From the NCBI GenBank assembly GCA_038380795.1, contig CM076263.1, forward strand, positions 12,576,709 through 12,640,708: DNA of 64,000 bases. Reading direction: 5' to 3'. Positions 1 to 12,900 of the stretch are shown piece after piece (the first letter of the stretch is position 1; each line of letters opens with the position of its first letter). The notes beneath the pieces were generated by a model. It was not told the DNA's origin. It was given only the letters and a program-made list of their open reading frames with translations, and made no database searches. Made by a program: the position numbers and the translations under genes. Source of the stretch: Pyrocephalus nanus. Taxonomy: Eukaryota; Chordata; Aves; Passeriformes; Tyrannidae.

Positions 1-829
1 TTTCATGGCATACGACAAACTCGTTATCTCTTCAGTATATTAATCTTATTTTTCCTGAACTCTGCTGAGGCACATGTAAAGCTTCTAATGGAACTGGCTT
101 GACAATACATAGATTTTGGAATTATTTCTCAAATGCAAAAATACTGCCATTTCCTAACTTAATTCCAACCAAGTTTCCATGTGGTAGTTTCTGGATTTCC
201 CCACAGAGAGGTTTCATGTTTCACTGGACAGACTACAATATAACAGTAGCTTATCATTTATTTCTTTAGAACAGAAGTTTGTATCTCGAGAATAATGCTG
301 AAGTTACTTCCCACTGATTGACTTTGGGAAAACTTCAAAAATCAGCACCCAAATGAAAAAGTCTAGGGAGTTAGTATAAACCACTGTTCAGATAGCCTTT
401 AAACAGGAATACAAATACTGACTTCCAGAAGCCAGCTAACTACAATACCCACTCCAGGAATTTTTATGAAGAAGATGTCTTGTAATTCTCTGAACTCTTG
501 TAAATTTGTCAGCATCTTGTATATGGAATTTTCCCTACTTCCAGTCCACTAGTTTTAAGAAACACCAACTGCAGCACAGAAATGTTTTTAAAGTCAATAA
601 AAAATGGACAGATCTTAATGCAAAGAAGAGCACCTGAAACTTTCTGACACTATTCTTAAAGGGATTTTAAGTCATTTTGGTTCATATCATGTTAATTGCT
701 AAAATCTATGAAACTGCCATTAAGAACTATTAACAATTAATTTTAATTAATATTAATTTTAATATTAAACAAATACTGCTAATGACAATCACATCAAAAC
801 TGAAGATTAATTAAGAAAAATTATCTTAC
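1..829 (-). other. RICTOR: RICTOR intron 7 (5' part)
   Basis: AT-rich intronic sequence downstream of exon 7. I see no exon, RNA gene or recognisable repeat in it. Confidence 0.8.
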
Positions 830-956
830 CTAGTTCACAGATAATGGCTATGCATGCTCGAACCATTCTGTCTCTTTCTTGAAGACCATCATTTCCAACT
901 GCTATCAAAGAATTAGTTATAGAACTGGGGAACAATGAAGCATTCACAGTGATCAT
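830..956 (-). CDS. RICTOR: RICTOR coding exon 7
   Basis: This 127-nt exon has acceptor tttttttggcag and donor gtaaga. It encodes [40 protein letters not shown] and EL, plus one base of the next codon. It is near-identical to human, with I for V in PSSITNS. The next exon should lie beyond position 1; nothing in 1-829 resembles it. Confidence 0.96.
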
Positions 957-3900
957 CTGCCAAAAAAACAAAAAAAAGGCCCTCTGGTTTCTCCATAATA
1001 TTTCTCTAAATACACTCATAAATTCACCAGCATTCTGTTTCCTAAACAATTAGACAGACCACTCCACCTGTTACTTGGTTTATCTGGTGAATCCTCATAA
1101 CTATTTCTTTTGCTCCTGAAATTGAATTTCAATTCCAATCCATTTGTCAATTTAATTTAGCATTCTCTTCCTGCTCCAGTTGTTTATTTTTATATTATCG
1201 TAATAAGAAAAAGTTAAAAGATGGCTGTTGCAGTGAGAATTATGACTACCTTTTTCAGGTTTTTTTCCATAATTTCTTTGTAACAAAGACCACTATCCAA
1301 TGACACAGAGTAGTTTACAAATTCATCTAGAAGATTCATACTGCAGCAGATTATTCAATACCTACTCAACTGTTTAATTAGCCAAGACTAGCATCTCCTG
1401 CTTTGCAAAGATATCCTTAGACTGTTGCAAAATATAAAAAGAGGACAGTCAACAGAAGCAGCTGCTAACAGTATTTGGAATGCAACTCTCACTAACATCT
1501 CTATATTCTTTTGTACAGTACCTGATCATCCTAGAACTGCAACATAATTCATCATAAGTTACATATACACAGCAAAAGACAACCACATCCACTTTAAATA
1601 TGCTAAATGGAAAAGCAAAGATAGAAACAATGGCTGTGTCCACTAATGAAGTCATTCTTCAATTAAAAAAATTTAAATCTGAGACAGAATAGAAAAACAG
1701 CCCATGCTCATTTACACTACTGAGGATGTTCTGCACCACAGAAACCCTCAACTACTAGTTTGGGACACTCAGAATTCACACCAGATTAAGGAGCAAGACC
1801 CTGTGCACACATTAAAGACCAAGAAAGCCACTCCAAAACAAACAACCAGTACCACCAACTCTTCACCATCCTCCAAGTGAGGCTTTGATTACAAAGGCTG
1901 AGTAGCTTTTTCACATTTTTTCAATCTGTGAAAATTAAATACACATATACTCTACGGAACACAAATATCACTAAGCAGATGTATTACTAAGGAGGAAGTA
2001 GGTTTTTGTCTGACTGCTTAAAAAGGGAACAACACAAGTTTTATAGCACACTCAACCATGTCACTTTTTTCCCACTAAAATGAGATGTAAAAAAATACTC
2101 CATATCCATCAAGCACCTAAAAACTTAGGGCTAGTTTTCCATGGGTTTATCATTCTTTTCATTTATAACAAAATCTTCATTATATTTCAAAAGAATGTTT
2201 TGTACAAAAGAATGTACATCTGCCTTTGATATGTTATAGGTACTTCTTCAAAGGTGATTAATTTTTTACCTTTTTTTGCACAGATGTTAAAATGAGATCA
2301 ATCTCTATGACCAATATATATAGGAAGAGTTTTAACAAATTTATTTTCAAGACATGTTTTTGAGAAATTTCTTGTTATACATAATGTTAATGCCAACAAA
2401 ACAGGAAGCTTTAAGACAGCACTCTAAATTAAAAACAAATTCTTCCCCACCCACACAGTCTTTCAGTTTTACAACGGCATGAAGAAACAAGAATTAGTAA
2501 TAAAATGAGTGTACTGCAAAACTGTAATCTGTTTCCTCCTGATACTGACATGTACTTAGTGTGAGGACACAAGCAGCCTCTTAAAGCTGTTCTGTTTCAC
2601 TGTCTTTTTTGGTTTTAAGACATAAGAAAGAAAGATTTAATATTCAATTCCAAATACATTAGTAGAATAAAAAAATTTTTGTATTTGTATCTACCCTAGG
2701 TATTAAAATGCAGTTCTAAAGACTAAAGGACAGGTAATGCAGAGCTTCTTACAAGTAGCTATCATGTAATAATAATAAAGACTATAAATTAGGTCTTTTA
2801 AGATTCCTTTAAGAAAGAGGAAGAAAGAAGGTGGTTCATACTGCATCTAACCTTGACTTCTGCTTTAAAAGGAAAACACACTGCCTACTACATAAAAAAG
2901 AAAAATTGTCTTATTGACTTCTGTTAGATAGAAAACACTTCCCAAAGCAACTTCATGCCATCCTTTTCATCGCTGAAGACATAACTAAACTGTAAAGCTC
3001 TTAGTAGGAAATTGTTTTTAACTTCCTCTACTACTTTAACCTGCACAGTTTTTAAACAAATTATTAAGTGCCTTTTCTAAATTCATAAAGCAGGATTAAT
3101 ATTTTATATTTTGTTCTTCTACTCTATGAAAAGGAAGACAGGAGAGTGATTTTAATTTAATCTCTGCTATTCTTTCATAGGTATTTTTGCTACCAAAGAA
3201 TTGCACCCACACCTTGAAACTGAAAACAATAGTTCTGTGATGCTAGAAAAACCCAGTTCAGTTCCTCCATGGCTCACAATTATCAAAATTATCTTTCTGC
3301 ACAAATTAGTTAGCTTTGTTTTATTTGTCATTCGTTCTCCTTTCCTAGACCTTTATATGATCTTTTAGTAATCCTGGCTTCAAGCCAGTGAGCCTGAGAC
3401 ACTGAGGGAGACGAGAGAGAGGTGACAAAGAGGTAAGAGCAGGATAATAAAAGGAGTGTGAAAATACAGAGCATGCCATTCAAGAAGTGTGTCACTGTAT
3501 TCCTTGTGAGAGTCTCTCAAGTACTGACTGCCCTATGTCAGAGCATGTTTAGCTGCTGTAGCCTAAACAGCACATGAAAAAACTGTTAACTTTACTGGTA
3601 GCCAGGTTGGGTGGGTTTTTCGTTTGTCTGAGATTGCCTTTCAAGAAAAAAGAATGTTGCAGATAGCAAGAGATGGTAGAAAACACCTTTCATCAACACA
3701 GTTCCCAGTGTCAAGGAACCATAAGCATCCCCACGTAGCATGTACATCTGATGCATGCACAGTACCCTGCCACAATGATGGACAAAAAAAAGCACTGGTG
3801 GTCACCTGCATGATTTCTCTAATGTTTATCTTTGACTTATCTTTATTCATTTTTCAAATGAAACTAATGGATTTATTTCCCTTGCAGTCTCTTCTTTCAT

Positions 3901-6900
3901 GCAAGACAGAAGTTTTCACTCAAGTAGGAACTGCTCAAAAAAGCCCAGGAATAATGAGGACAAATTTCTGACCCAAATAAAACCAATTATAAAGGTGTTT
4001 CCACTCCATCTTCAGATTTAAGTTATTCTGACTACACTGAAACTCTTATTTCAAAGCAGATTGGAAAAAAACTTCTATAAATTGCAACTTTCTCAAGGAC
4101 CCATTCCATTACGGTTGTTTTGTTGTTCATTTGTTTGGGATTGGAGGAGGTGGCCAATGTTTAAGATTTAAACCCCTCTTTTTTGGCACAATTGTTAATC
4201 AAGTATATTTTTTTTTTTTTCTGTAAGACAGAAACCAAAGGAGCTTATTACAAGAAATCATATAGAAAACTTCCATATTTTAAAACTATGTATATATATA
4301 TTATAAACACACAGTGCTCCCAAGAAACAGTTGTTCCAACTACTTCAGCCTTTACTCGAGTTTTTGGTAATTTTTATGTCAGTTGAAGAATGTAGCCGTA
4401 TATGCCAATGTCTCAAGGATGAACTTGAAAATGTAGCTACCATAGCTTCAAATATCTCATGTACGGGGGTACACAGTGCAGTAACTGTCACAGATTACCA
4501 CGTCTTGTTGACTATCTCAGAAAAAATCCCTATGGATAGCATCAACCTTTAGGAATAAAGAAATAAGGCTATAAGCATTCTTTAACTGATTACTACAGTG
4601 ATGCCAATTTGTTTCATTCCTCAAATGGCTGAAAATCTCCCGCCTTTGACTCACAAATGCTTTAACAGACTACAATGAAGTCAAGTCACTAGATGAAACT
4701 TAATATTGTTCTTATGCCCTTGTATTCACTCCTCGTTAAGTTTTTCCCAAATCTCGTCCAGTATGACTTCTATCAAAGGAAAATCAACAGGAATCTAAAT
4801 GGTAAAATATTAAAATTAAAACAAGTCTCTTCATTACTTTTATTTTTGTCTTTTAAATTATCTATATCCAAATTATCTAAATCTATAATTTCTTCTCATG
4901 TAAGGTAAGGTAAGGTATGTGAAAAAAACACTCTTTATGGAAAAAAACCAGGAGTCATCACAACAGACTGACATAGCTGATCCAATCACACATAGCAGAT
5001 TTTACCTTTCTGACTAATCGAAGTGCTTGTGTTCTTTCTACTTCATTACTCTGTTGTATGTCAATGCACCTAGAATAAATTAAAAAACACATTTTCTTTT
5101 AACAACAGTAACTTTCACCTTAACTGTTAACAACTTCTGTTAATATTTATGTACAGGAACAAATAGAAGAAAAAAAACTGACTTCCTGTTTAAAAACTAT
5201 ACATTTCAGCAAACATACTCATTATGATAGGTCAGTTAGCTTTGCTTTATATTTTTTCAGTTATCCTTATTATAATTAAGTCAGTAGAATGTTCTCAAAT
5301 ATACAGTGCAAAAAATTATGGCTTCAACAAGTATTTTCTGAGCTAGCATTTGTCGTTTGCAAACGAGATAAAACCAAGTATTTGTAATGATTCATATCAA
5401 CATGTTTTGTGAGTTCTCAGATCTGAAAAGTCCTTTGCTCAAACAAAATTAAACAGCACTAAACTAATGTGTAAGTTTACTTATGTGAATACGTGTATAA
5501 CTAAAATTATACATGTATATCTGCAAACAGAAATTCACACCCATCTCTATGAGTATATTAAATCCAGCAAAACTTTAATATTGGAGGCACTACCATTGCT
5601 AGTATTTACATCTATTCATCATGCCGATCTTATTATCTCATTATTGCTTTGCCCCTTGGTATTATTCTGTTGTGTCATCCGTTAGACAACAAGTTCTTGG
5701 GCATGAACTGCTTTTTAGCCCTGACTCTGTACTGGAGGCTCCAAAGCACTGTGATAATACGAAGAATTAAACAAATCACATACAACAACTTAAGACGTGA
5801 AAATTTTTGCGATTTCAACCTCATTAGTTTATGATTATTGGCATTTTTTTAAATGATTATAAAAAAGGAATTATTTATATTACTCGTAGTATATCATAAA
5901 TTAGGACAACATTTTATTTGGATTAGATGTTGTAATGAAATACTCTTCTATTGAAGAAAAATGGCTTTTTTAAAACTGCTTATTAAGAATGTAACCAAAT
6001 ATGAAAATACTTTTCTCACCTGTGCTCAACCATGAAAAAGCAAGTGATTTACAACTGTACAATTTACAACAAGCAGAAAGAGAAAAATTACCTGGCTATC
6101 AAATAATCCACTTTCAGCTTTAGCACCTTCTGGAGAATACTGGAGTCTCGAATAAGATAGCGGAGGGCTCGCAATCCTGCTGCTCGCACCTCTTTTGCCT
6201 CATTCAGTAAAGCTAACCTCAGACTACAATGAAGAAAACAAGAGGGACAAACAACTAGTAAGCAGCAGGTAGACTTCATCATCTGACGTGCAGCTACTAC
6301 CTACTCATTTGAGATACTTCCATGAGTAGCCTAGAAGCTCTGTTAGCAGATGTAGATAATATACTGCAGGGGGGTTCTGTGGATGGGTTTTGGTAGCAGA
6401 GGGGCTACAGGGGTGGCTTCTACTAGAAACTGTAGAAACTTTCCCTGTCCAGTGGAGCCAATGCCAGCTGACTCCAGGATGGCCCTCACACCTCTGGCCA
6501 ACGCCAAGCTGATCAGGAGTGATAGTAATGGCTCTGTAATAACATATTTAAGAACAGAAGGTTGTGAGGCAGAAAGAATTCCAGCCAGGGATGAGCAGAG
6601 TGAGAACATGGCAACAACAAGGCAGACACCAGGGTCAGTGCAGAAGGAGGGGCAGGAGGTGCTCCAGGCACCGGAGCTGAGGTTCCTCTGCAGCCCCTGG
6701 TGCAGCCCACGGGGGGACCATCAGGGTGCAGAGACGCCCCTGCAGCCCATGGAGGAGCCCGTGCTGGAGCAGGTTGGTGCATGAAGGAGGCTGTGATGCT
6801 GTGGGAGGCCCAGGATGGAGCAGGGTCCTGCTGGGGACCTGCAGCCCGGAAATGGAAGCTCACACAGGTTCTTCCCAGGAAGGACTTGTGGTCCTTGTGG

Positions 6901-9900
6901 GAGCCTACGCTGGTACAGCTCATTTGTGAAGGACTGCACCCCATGGAGGAGTGACCCACAGGACAGCAGGCTGGGAGGACCTGCTGCCCTAGGGATAGAA
7001 TCACATTGGAGAGGTCCATCAAGGACCGTCTTCCGTGGGACAGATCCCACGGAAGAAGGGGAAGGACTGCACTCCCTGAGCAGCAGCAAACAACAACTGA
7101 CCATAATCCCTATTTCCCGTCCCCCTGCACTGCTAGGGGGGAGGAGGGAGAACATGGAACGAAGGAGGGGTGGGGGGAAGGTGTTTTTAACATTGTTTTA
7201 TTTCTCACTCTTTGGCTCTTATCCTGTTAGTAATAAATTCAAGTATTATCCCCACACTGAGTCTGTTTTGCCTGAGAAGATAATCAGTAAGTGACCTCTT
7301 CTAGCTCTTAACTCATGAATCCTTTGTTGGTTGTTTCTTCTCTCCTCTGTCCAGTTTCAGAGGGAGAGTGAAAGAGTGGCTCTAGTGGGTACCTGTAATT
7401 TGACCAGGGTCAACTCGCTACACATACTAATTTGAAAAAGCCACAAACCATTTTTTTCCCCAAAGATCAGCTTGTACATCCATAAAGTGACACATGACCA
7501 AGACCTGTATATGATTTATTTGACACAACAGCCGAGTACAATATTAGTCCAAGAAAATTAACAGGCAGAGTAACGTAGGTAAGAAGAAATAAGTTTTGGA
7601 AGACCTCTAGAAATGGAGCTTGAAAGCAGTAAGTAGCACACTGTCCTTCTGAAGGCCCTCAAAAGATCTGTCCCTCTTTCTTGAGCACATGAAGGTGGGG
7701 GAAGAATCCCTCAACCTCGCAATGGCATATTCTAGGAGGATCTTTCACTGTACACCTAAGATGTAAATCAGGCAGTGAGACTGCATTTCTACTTATACAA
7801 ATGGATTATTCTATTCTTATTCTAGGGTCACCATGCGTGGTAATCAGCTTCTCCAAGGCAAAAAGTCTCTTGAGTCTTCTAGTGATTAACTGGCTAGGTA
7901 ACTGTAACAGAAGCCTAATTCCAGGTGATATCTATACAAAGTAGAAGGTCTGCAATGTCATATGCAAATAAAGATGAACCGATTATTACTTTCAGCACCA
8001 AAGAGAGAATTACTCTTTAAGCTGAGCTGTAAGCAAATAAGATACAGATTTTCAATACTATGATGTTAAGAAATAGTACTCCTGTAAGAAAAACAGGTTT
8101 CTCAGACCTCCATCCAGCCTGGTCTTGAAGACTTCCAGGGATGTGGCATCTACGGCTTCCTTGGGCAACCTGTTCCAGGGCCTCACCACCCTCATAGTAA
8201 AGAACTTCCTCCTCGTATCTAACCTAAACCTACTGTCCCTATCTGCCTGCGTAAAAAAGTTCCTCTCAGTCTTCCTTGTAGGATTCATTTAGGTACTGCA
8301 TGACCACAATTAGGTCACCCCTAAGCCCTCTCTTTTCCAGGCTCAGCAAACCCATTTTTCTCAGCCTCTCCTTGTAACAGAGGTGCTCTACCTCTCTGAT
8401 CATTTTGGTGGCCCTCCTTTGGACTTGCTCCAACAGGATCAATGTCCTTCCTCTGCTGGGGACCCCAGAGCTATATGCTGGTGGGGTCTCTGGAGAGCAG
8501 AGTAGAGGGTAAGAATCACCACCCTTCACCTGCTGGACACATCGCTTTGGATGCAGTCCAGGACACGGCTGGCTTCCTGGGCTGCAAGACTGGACATGGG
8601 ACTGCTGACTCATGTCAGCCTTTAACCTACCAGCACCTCCAAGCCTTCTCAGCAAGGCTACTCTCAATCAGCTCATGCCCCAGTCTGTACTGATAGCAGG
8701 GGTATTCCTGGTATCAAGGATCATTGAGTCCAGCTCCTGGCCCTGCACAGGACAGCCCCAACAATCACCATGTGCCTGAGAGCATTGGCCCAACGCTTCT
8801 TGAACTCTGTCAGGCTTGGTGCTGGCTGCGACCATTTCTGTGGGGAGCCTGTTCCAGTGCCCAAACTACCAAAAAGTGATGTATCACTATATCTAAATAT
8901 TGAGAAATGTAATGAAAACAGTGCAGCTAGCCAGAAAGACAAGACACCAGTTCTATTCATGAAAATGACTTACAATATTTCCATAAGCAATTACACATGA
9001 TTTCCCAATATTTAACCTAAAGAGTGATTAGCTTTTCTAGGCCTTTATTCTTAAGTGAGATGATAAAATTGAAAGAACACAAAAACTGTATTAAATATTA
9101 GATCTTCTTGTGGTTGCTTTTGCTACCACTGCTGAGCCTCAGGACAAATTCACCAATGTCTGTGTGGAAACATGCAAGTCACTTGGCTGTCAAAAATGGC
9201 CACAAAATAAACAGAAATTTCACTCAGAAGTATAAACAGAGGGCATTTTGGTAGCAGGGAAAGCAATGCTACAAGGACACACATGTAACAAAGTAACAAA
9301 ATATTGACCTTTAAAATCCTGATTCTACATCAAGAGTATGCTCTACATTTTGCAGGTGTACATTTTTACTAAAAGTGCTTTCTGCAAGTACTGAAATATT
9401 TAGAGGCACTTTTACATCTAAGAGTAATATAATAAAGTGAATAATGTATTTCTGATTTTACTCATTAAAATATTTGCATTGCGATGTTTACATCGTGAAA
9501 TTTCAAACACATTATAAATACAAAATACTAGCTCAAAAGGACAAATGAACAATTTCATTGCCATTCATTTCATTTTATTCACCAAAAAAACTGAAGTTCC
9601 CTAGGATTGCTCTAGTGCTCCTGACTACTTACCATATTATGATGCTGTCATAGGTAAAACCTAGCTTTTCTTCAGCATGGCCAGTATTACAGAGAAGCTG
9701 GAAATAAAAGAAAATACCTGTTATTTATAGGTCTTTAAAAATGACTGTGCAAAACTGCAGATTTTGCGAAACGGTTTCAAATAAACCTCAGAAATGTTAT
9801 TTGTAGCAATTGAAAAAGTACCAACTTCAGACTTGTCTGAGAATTTCTGCTGTCCATATTCTGTTCCTACACACATCAGACACTGAGACCCATTTGTGGC

Positions 9901-12900
9901 CTCTCATACAAAGAAAAGGTTGCACAATAGTGTAAGCTGTGTACTGGTCAAGTTTTTCAGCTCCAGACCGCTAGATGGGCAACAGGTAACCTGAGCAGAG
10001 ATGAAAAACGACTGAAGTTAGAGCACATCTGGATCCAAGCAGGCTCAGGTGAGGATTTTGAAGCAAAGATTGACACTGATGGTCCACTGTCATGTTTTGC
10101 CACAGCAGCACAGGTGTACAAAACATCAGAAAGAATTGCTAAGTGCTCTGTAACTGGCATTTGGCCTGTCATCCGTTACAGGGCTTGTAACTCCAGAAAA
10201 TCAACGCAGAGGTTGAATTTATGCACATAAAAAGACAGCAACAAACTATCACAAACTCTGAACATTTCAATCTCAAAAGGAGCAATCTAGTGCATGCCAG
10301 TGTTTTAGCCTCTTGAAGAAAGGAAAACAATCTGTTCTGTAAGAAGAGATGATGCTGTCCTCCTTTGCAAGAACAACAAAGAAATCCCTAGTTATCTCAC
10401 TTACCACCCCCTTGCTAAAATTATAAAATATTATCATGCCCAAATCCCAACGCACTTTTCCAAGCACTTCCAAAAACTCAAGTGACTAATACTGATTGCA
10501 ATAACTCTGCACTTTGTCCTCCGTTTTCGAAACAGGCATGTGTTCAGTTCTAAGTCACTGCAGTATTAAGTTTCTCCATAGTGAGGTATTCAGGAAGTGT
10601 TTGTGCTAACTAGTCAAAAGCTCTGCTCTAAAAGTACTATAATATATCAAACCCTGGGACATTCTACTGCTAACAGTAAGAAATTTATAATAAACAAAAC
10701 AAACAACCGAATTAAGGCTACTGTAAGTTACAATATTTAGTATGTTCCGTGCTCCAATTCTACTCTTCACCTCTAACTGAATAAACCAGCATATTGCACA
10801 CACACTCTGCTTTTAAGTAAACTCATTTTTATTGGCATGACTATTTAAACTCAAACAATACTTAGGTTTATGCTCAACAAGTACAAATTCATCCAAGGAT
10901 CACATTACATTTTATGCAATTGTTTTTCATATTGCAAGAAAAATGCATAGTTATAATGCTAAAATCCAAAGCTGTTAACAAGAGATTATTAAACTGGCCT
11001 GGATCAGCTCCGCATTTGGGTTCAAATAATCTAAGTTAATTGAAGTATTTTGGATTTTGCATTTTTCTTAACCAAAGATGATTATAAAACATAAGGAAAG
11101 TTTCTACGTAGACTCTTTCTTCCCACCTTTCAAATTTAAGTAATAATAAAACTAGACAATTGATGCATTAACTGGTTATGACAGCATGTCACTTCCTAAC
11201 ATCAATCTATTTTTGTGCCATGTTGTTGGACTGCCTAAGGCCACCACTGCTGCTCTAGCATTTCTATTGACAGCTCATGAACTGTAAAAATTGGCTGGCA
11301 GAGTGTAAGCAAAACAGTGTGAGAAGATAGTGAGTAAAAACAGTTCATTGTTCAGTTTCAGACAATTACATCAGTACTTGTTTAGGCTAATCATTTATAT
11401 ATCTAAATCTCTCCCTAGCATTCCACCCCAGACACAAATGAGAAATCCTAATTTAACATACCAGATTATCCTCAACAGTCTAATTTTTTTTTGCTTTAAA
11501 AAATACCATAGAATTGTAATTCTGATGTAGGAAAAAAAAATTTTTTAAAAAGTTGCTATTGCGTGCATCAGTGCATTTCTGAATCTCATCTCGTAGAATC
11601 ACACTTACCATTGGTTTGCATCTTGAGTGGTCCTGAGATGAACCTGAAGCATCTCATGTGTTCCAGGAACCCACTCAACCTGCTGCAACTGCTTAAGAGC
11701 ATTCAGCTCACTAGACCAGTTCAAGTCTAGTTGTTGTTCTCAGCAAATATACACTGTGGTTATTAGCCCCTCAATGCCAACTTTTACCATTTCTAAATGT
11801 GTTCCCACCGCACACACTTTCACTGATGCAGAAAAAAAGTAGACCTAACCCTGAAATTCCAAAAGAGTTAAACCTGACAAAGTTAAAATTTTCATCAAGT
11901 TTAGCCACTGTGCAGATTCAAATTTCTGAATTTGATGGAAGTTATTATAGACGTGTTTGATAGTGTCTGTGCATAAATGTCAAATATTTCTCATAGAGAA
12001 TGAACCAATAAAATTGGCTAAAGAAAAATACATAGGTTACCTACTGTAGCTACTCATTTCTTCTCACTTCAATGGGCCACCAACACTCATGCATTAGCTT
12101 TCTTTGCAATTTATATAAGGCAGTGTGCTAATAGGATTTCCAGACAAAGAAGAATCTAAAAGACTGACAGCAAGATCAGAATTCAAAAATGCATCAGTAA
12201 CTTGAAAGGAGTGACCAAACTCAGTAAGAAAATTCAATTAAATAAAAGGAAGAGTGTATCATATCCTTCAGGGTACCACACATTAACAGAGGCATAAGAA
12301 ATGAAAGGAGTCCAGCAGAGACACAGTGGATGTCCAGAAAACATTCATAATGTTAATTTAAAAGAAAAAAAAAAAAAGATCTATCTTTGGGAAAACTAAT
12401 AGGACTGCACTATGTTTGAGATTAAGAGACTTTGTTTTCCCCACTTGACAGTAAGACTGTAAGAACAGAATTTTGTGTGCCATATTTCAAGAGCAGACAA
12501 AGTGGGGAAAGCATACCCAAAACTAAATTTGGTTTATTTTGTCCAGGAAAAAATGAAAGGTAAGGTCAGACTGTTGTATGTTTGAAAGGGGAAAAGTCAA
12601 GGAGGCTGCCATGAAGAAGATAACCTCAGCTGGTCTCAGTGCTTTGGGTATTGCTGAGTTATAAATGTCTGGCCTTAAATACATGAAAATTTTTGCCACT
12701 TTCTTCTCATTTCACCTTCAAACAACATTAAGCAGATCAAAAATTCTGGCTGAATTGCAGTGATATTTGTAGATGGCTGAATTCCTGACAAAACTAAGTA
12801 ACTGTCCTATATTTGACTGTAACATACATACCATTGTACATGAGTTTGTAGGCAACCAGTACCAGAATACTAAAATCTACGTTTGGCCACACATTGACAT

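Larger units (their letters stand above)
6224..9632 (-). other. RICTOR: RICTOR intron 4
   Basis: Intron between exons 4 and 5. It contains the solo LTR and two CR1 pieces, which make up about half of it. The remainder (7423-8084, 8871-9632) shows nothing recognisable. Confidence 0.85.

Noticed and set aside
3592..3971. Overlapping open frames on both strands near 3.6-3.9 kb
   Set aside because: No splice context, no recognisable protein, and they sit within a RICTOR intron.
6383..7294. Several open frames of 80-169 codons around 6.4-7.3 kb
   Set aside because: They lie inside the non-coding, GC-rich solo LTR and overlap on both strands in conflicting frames.
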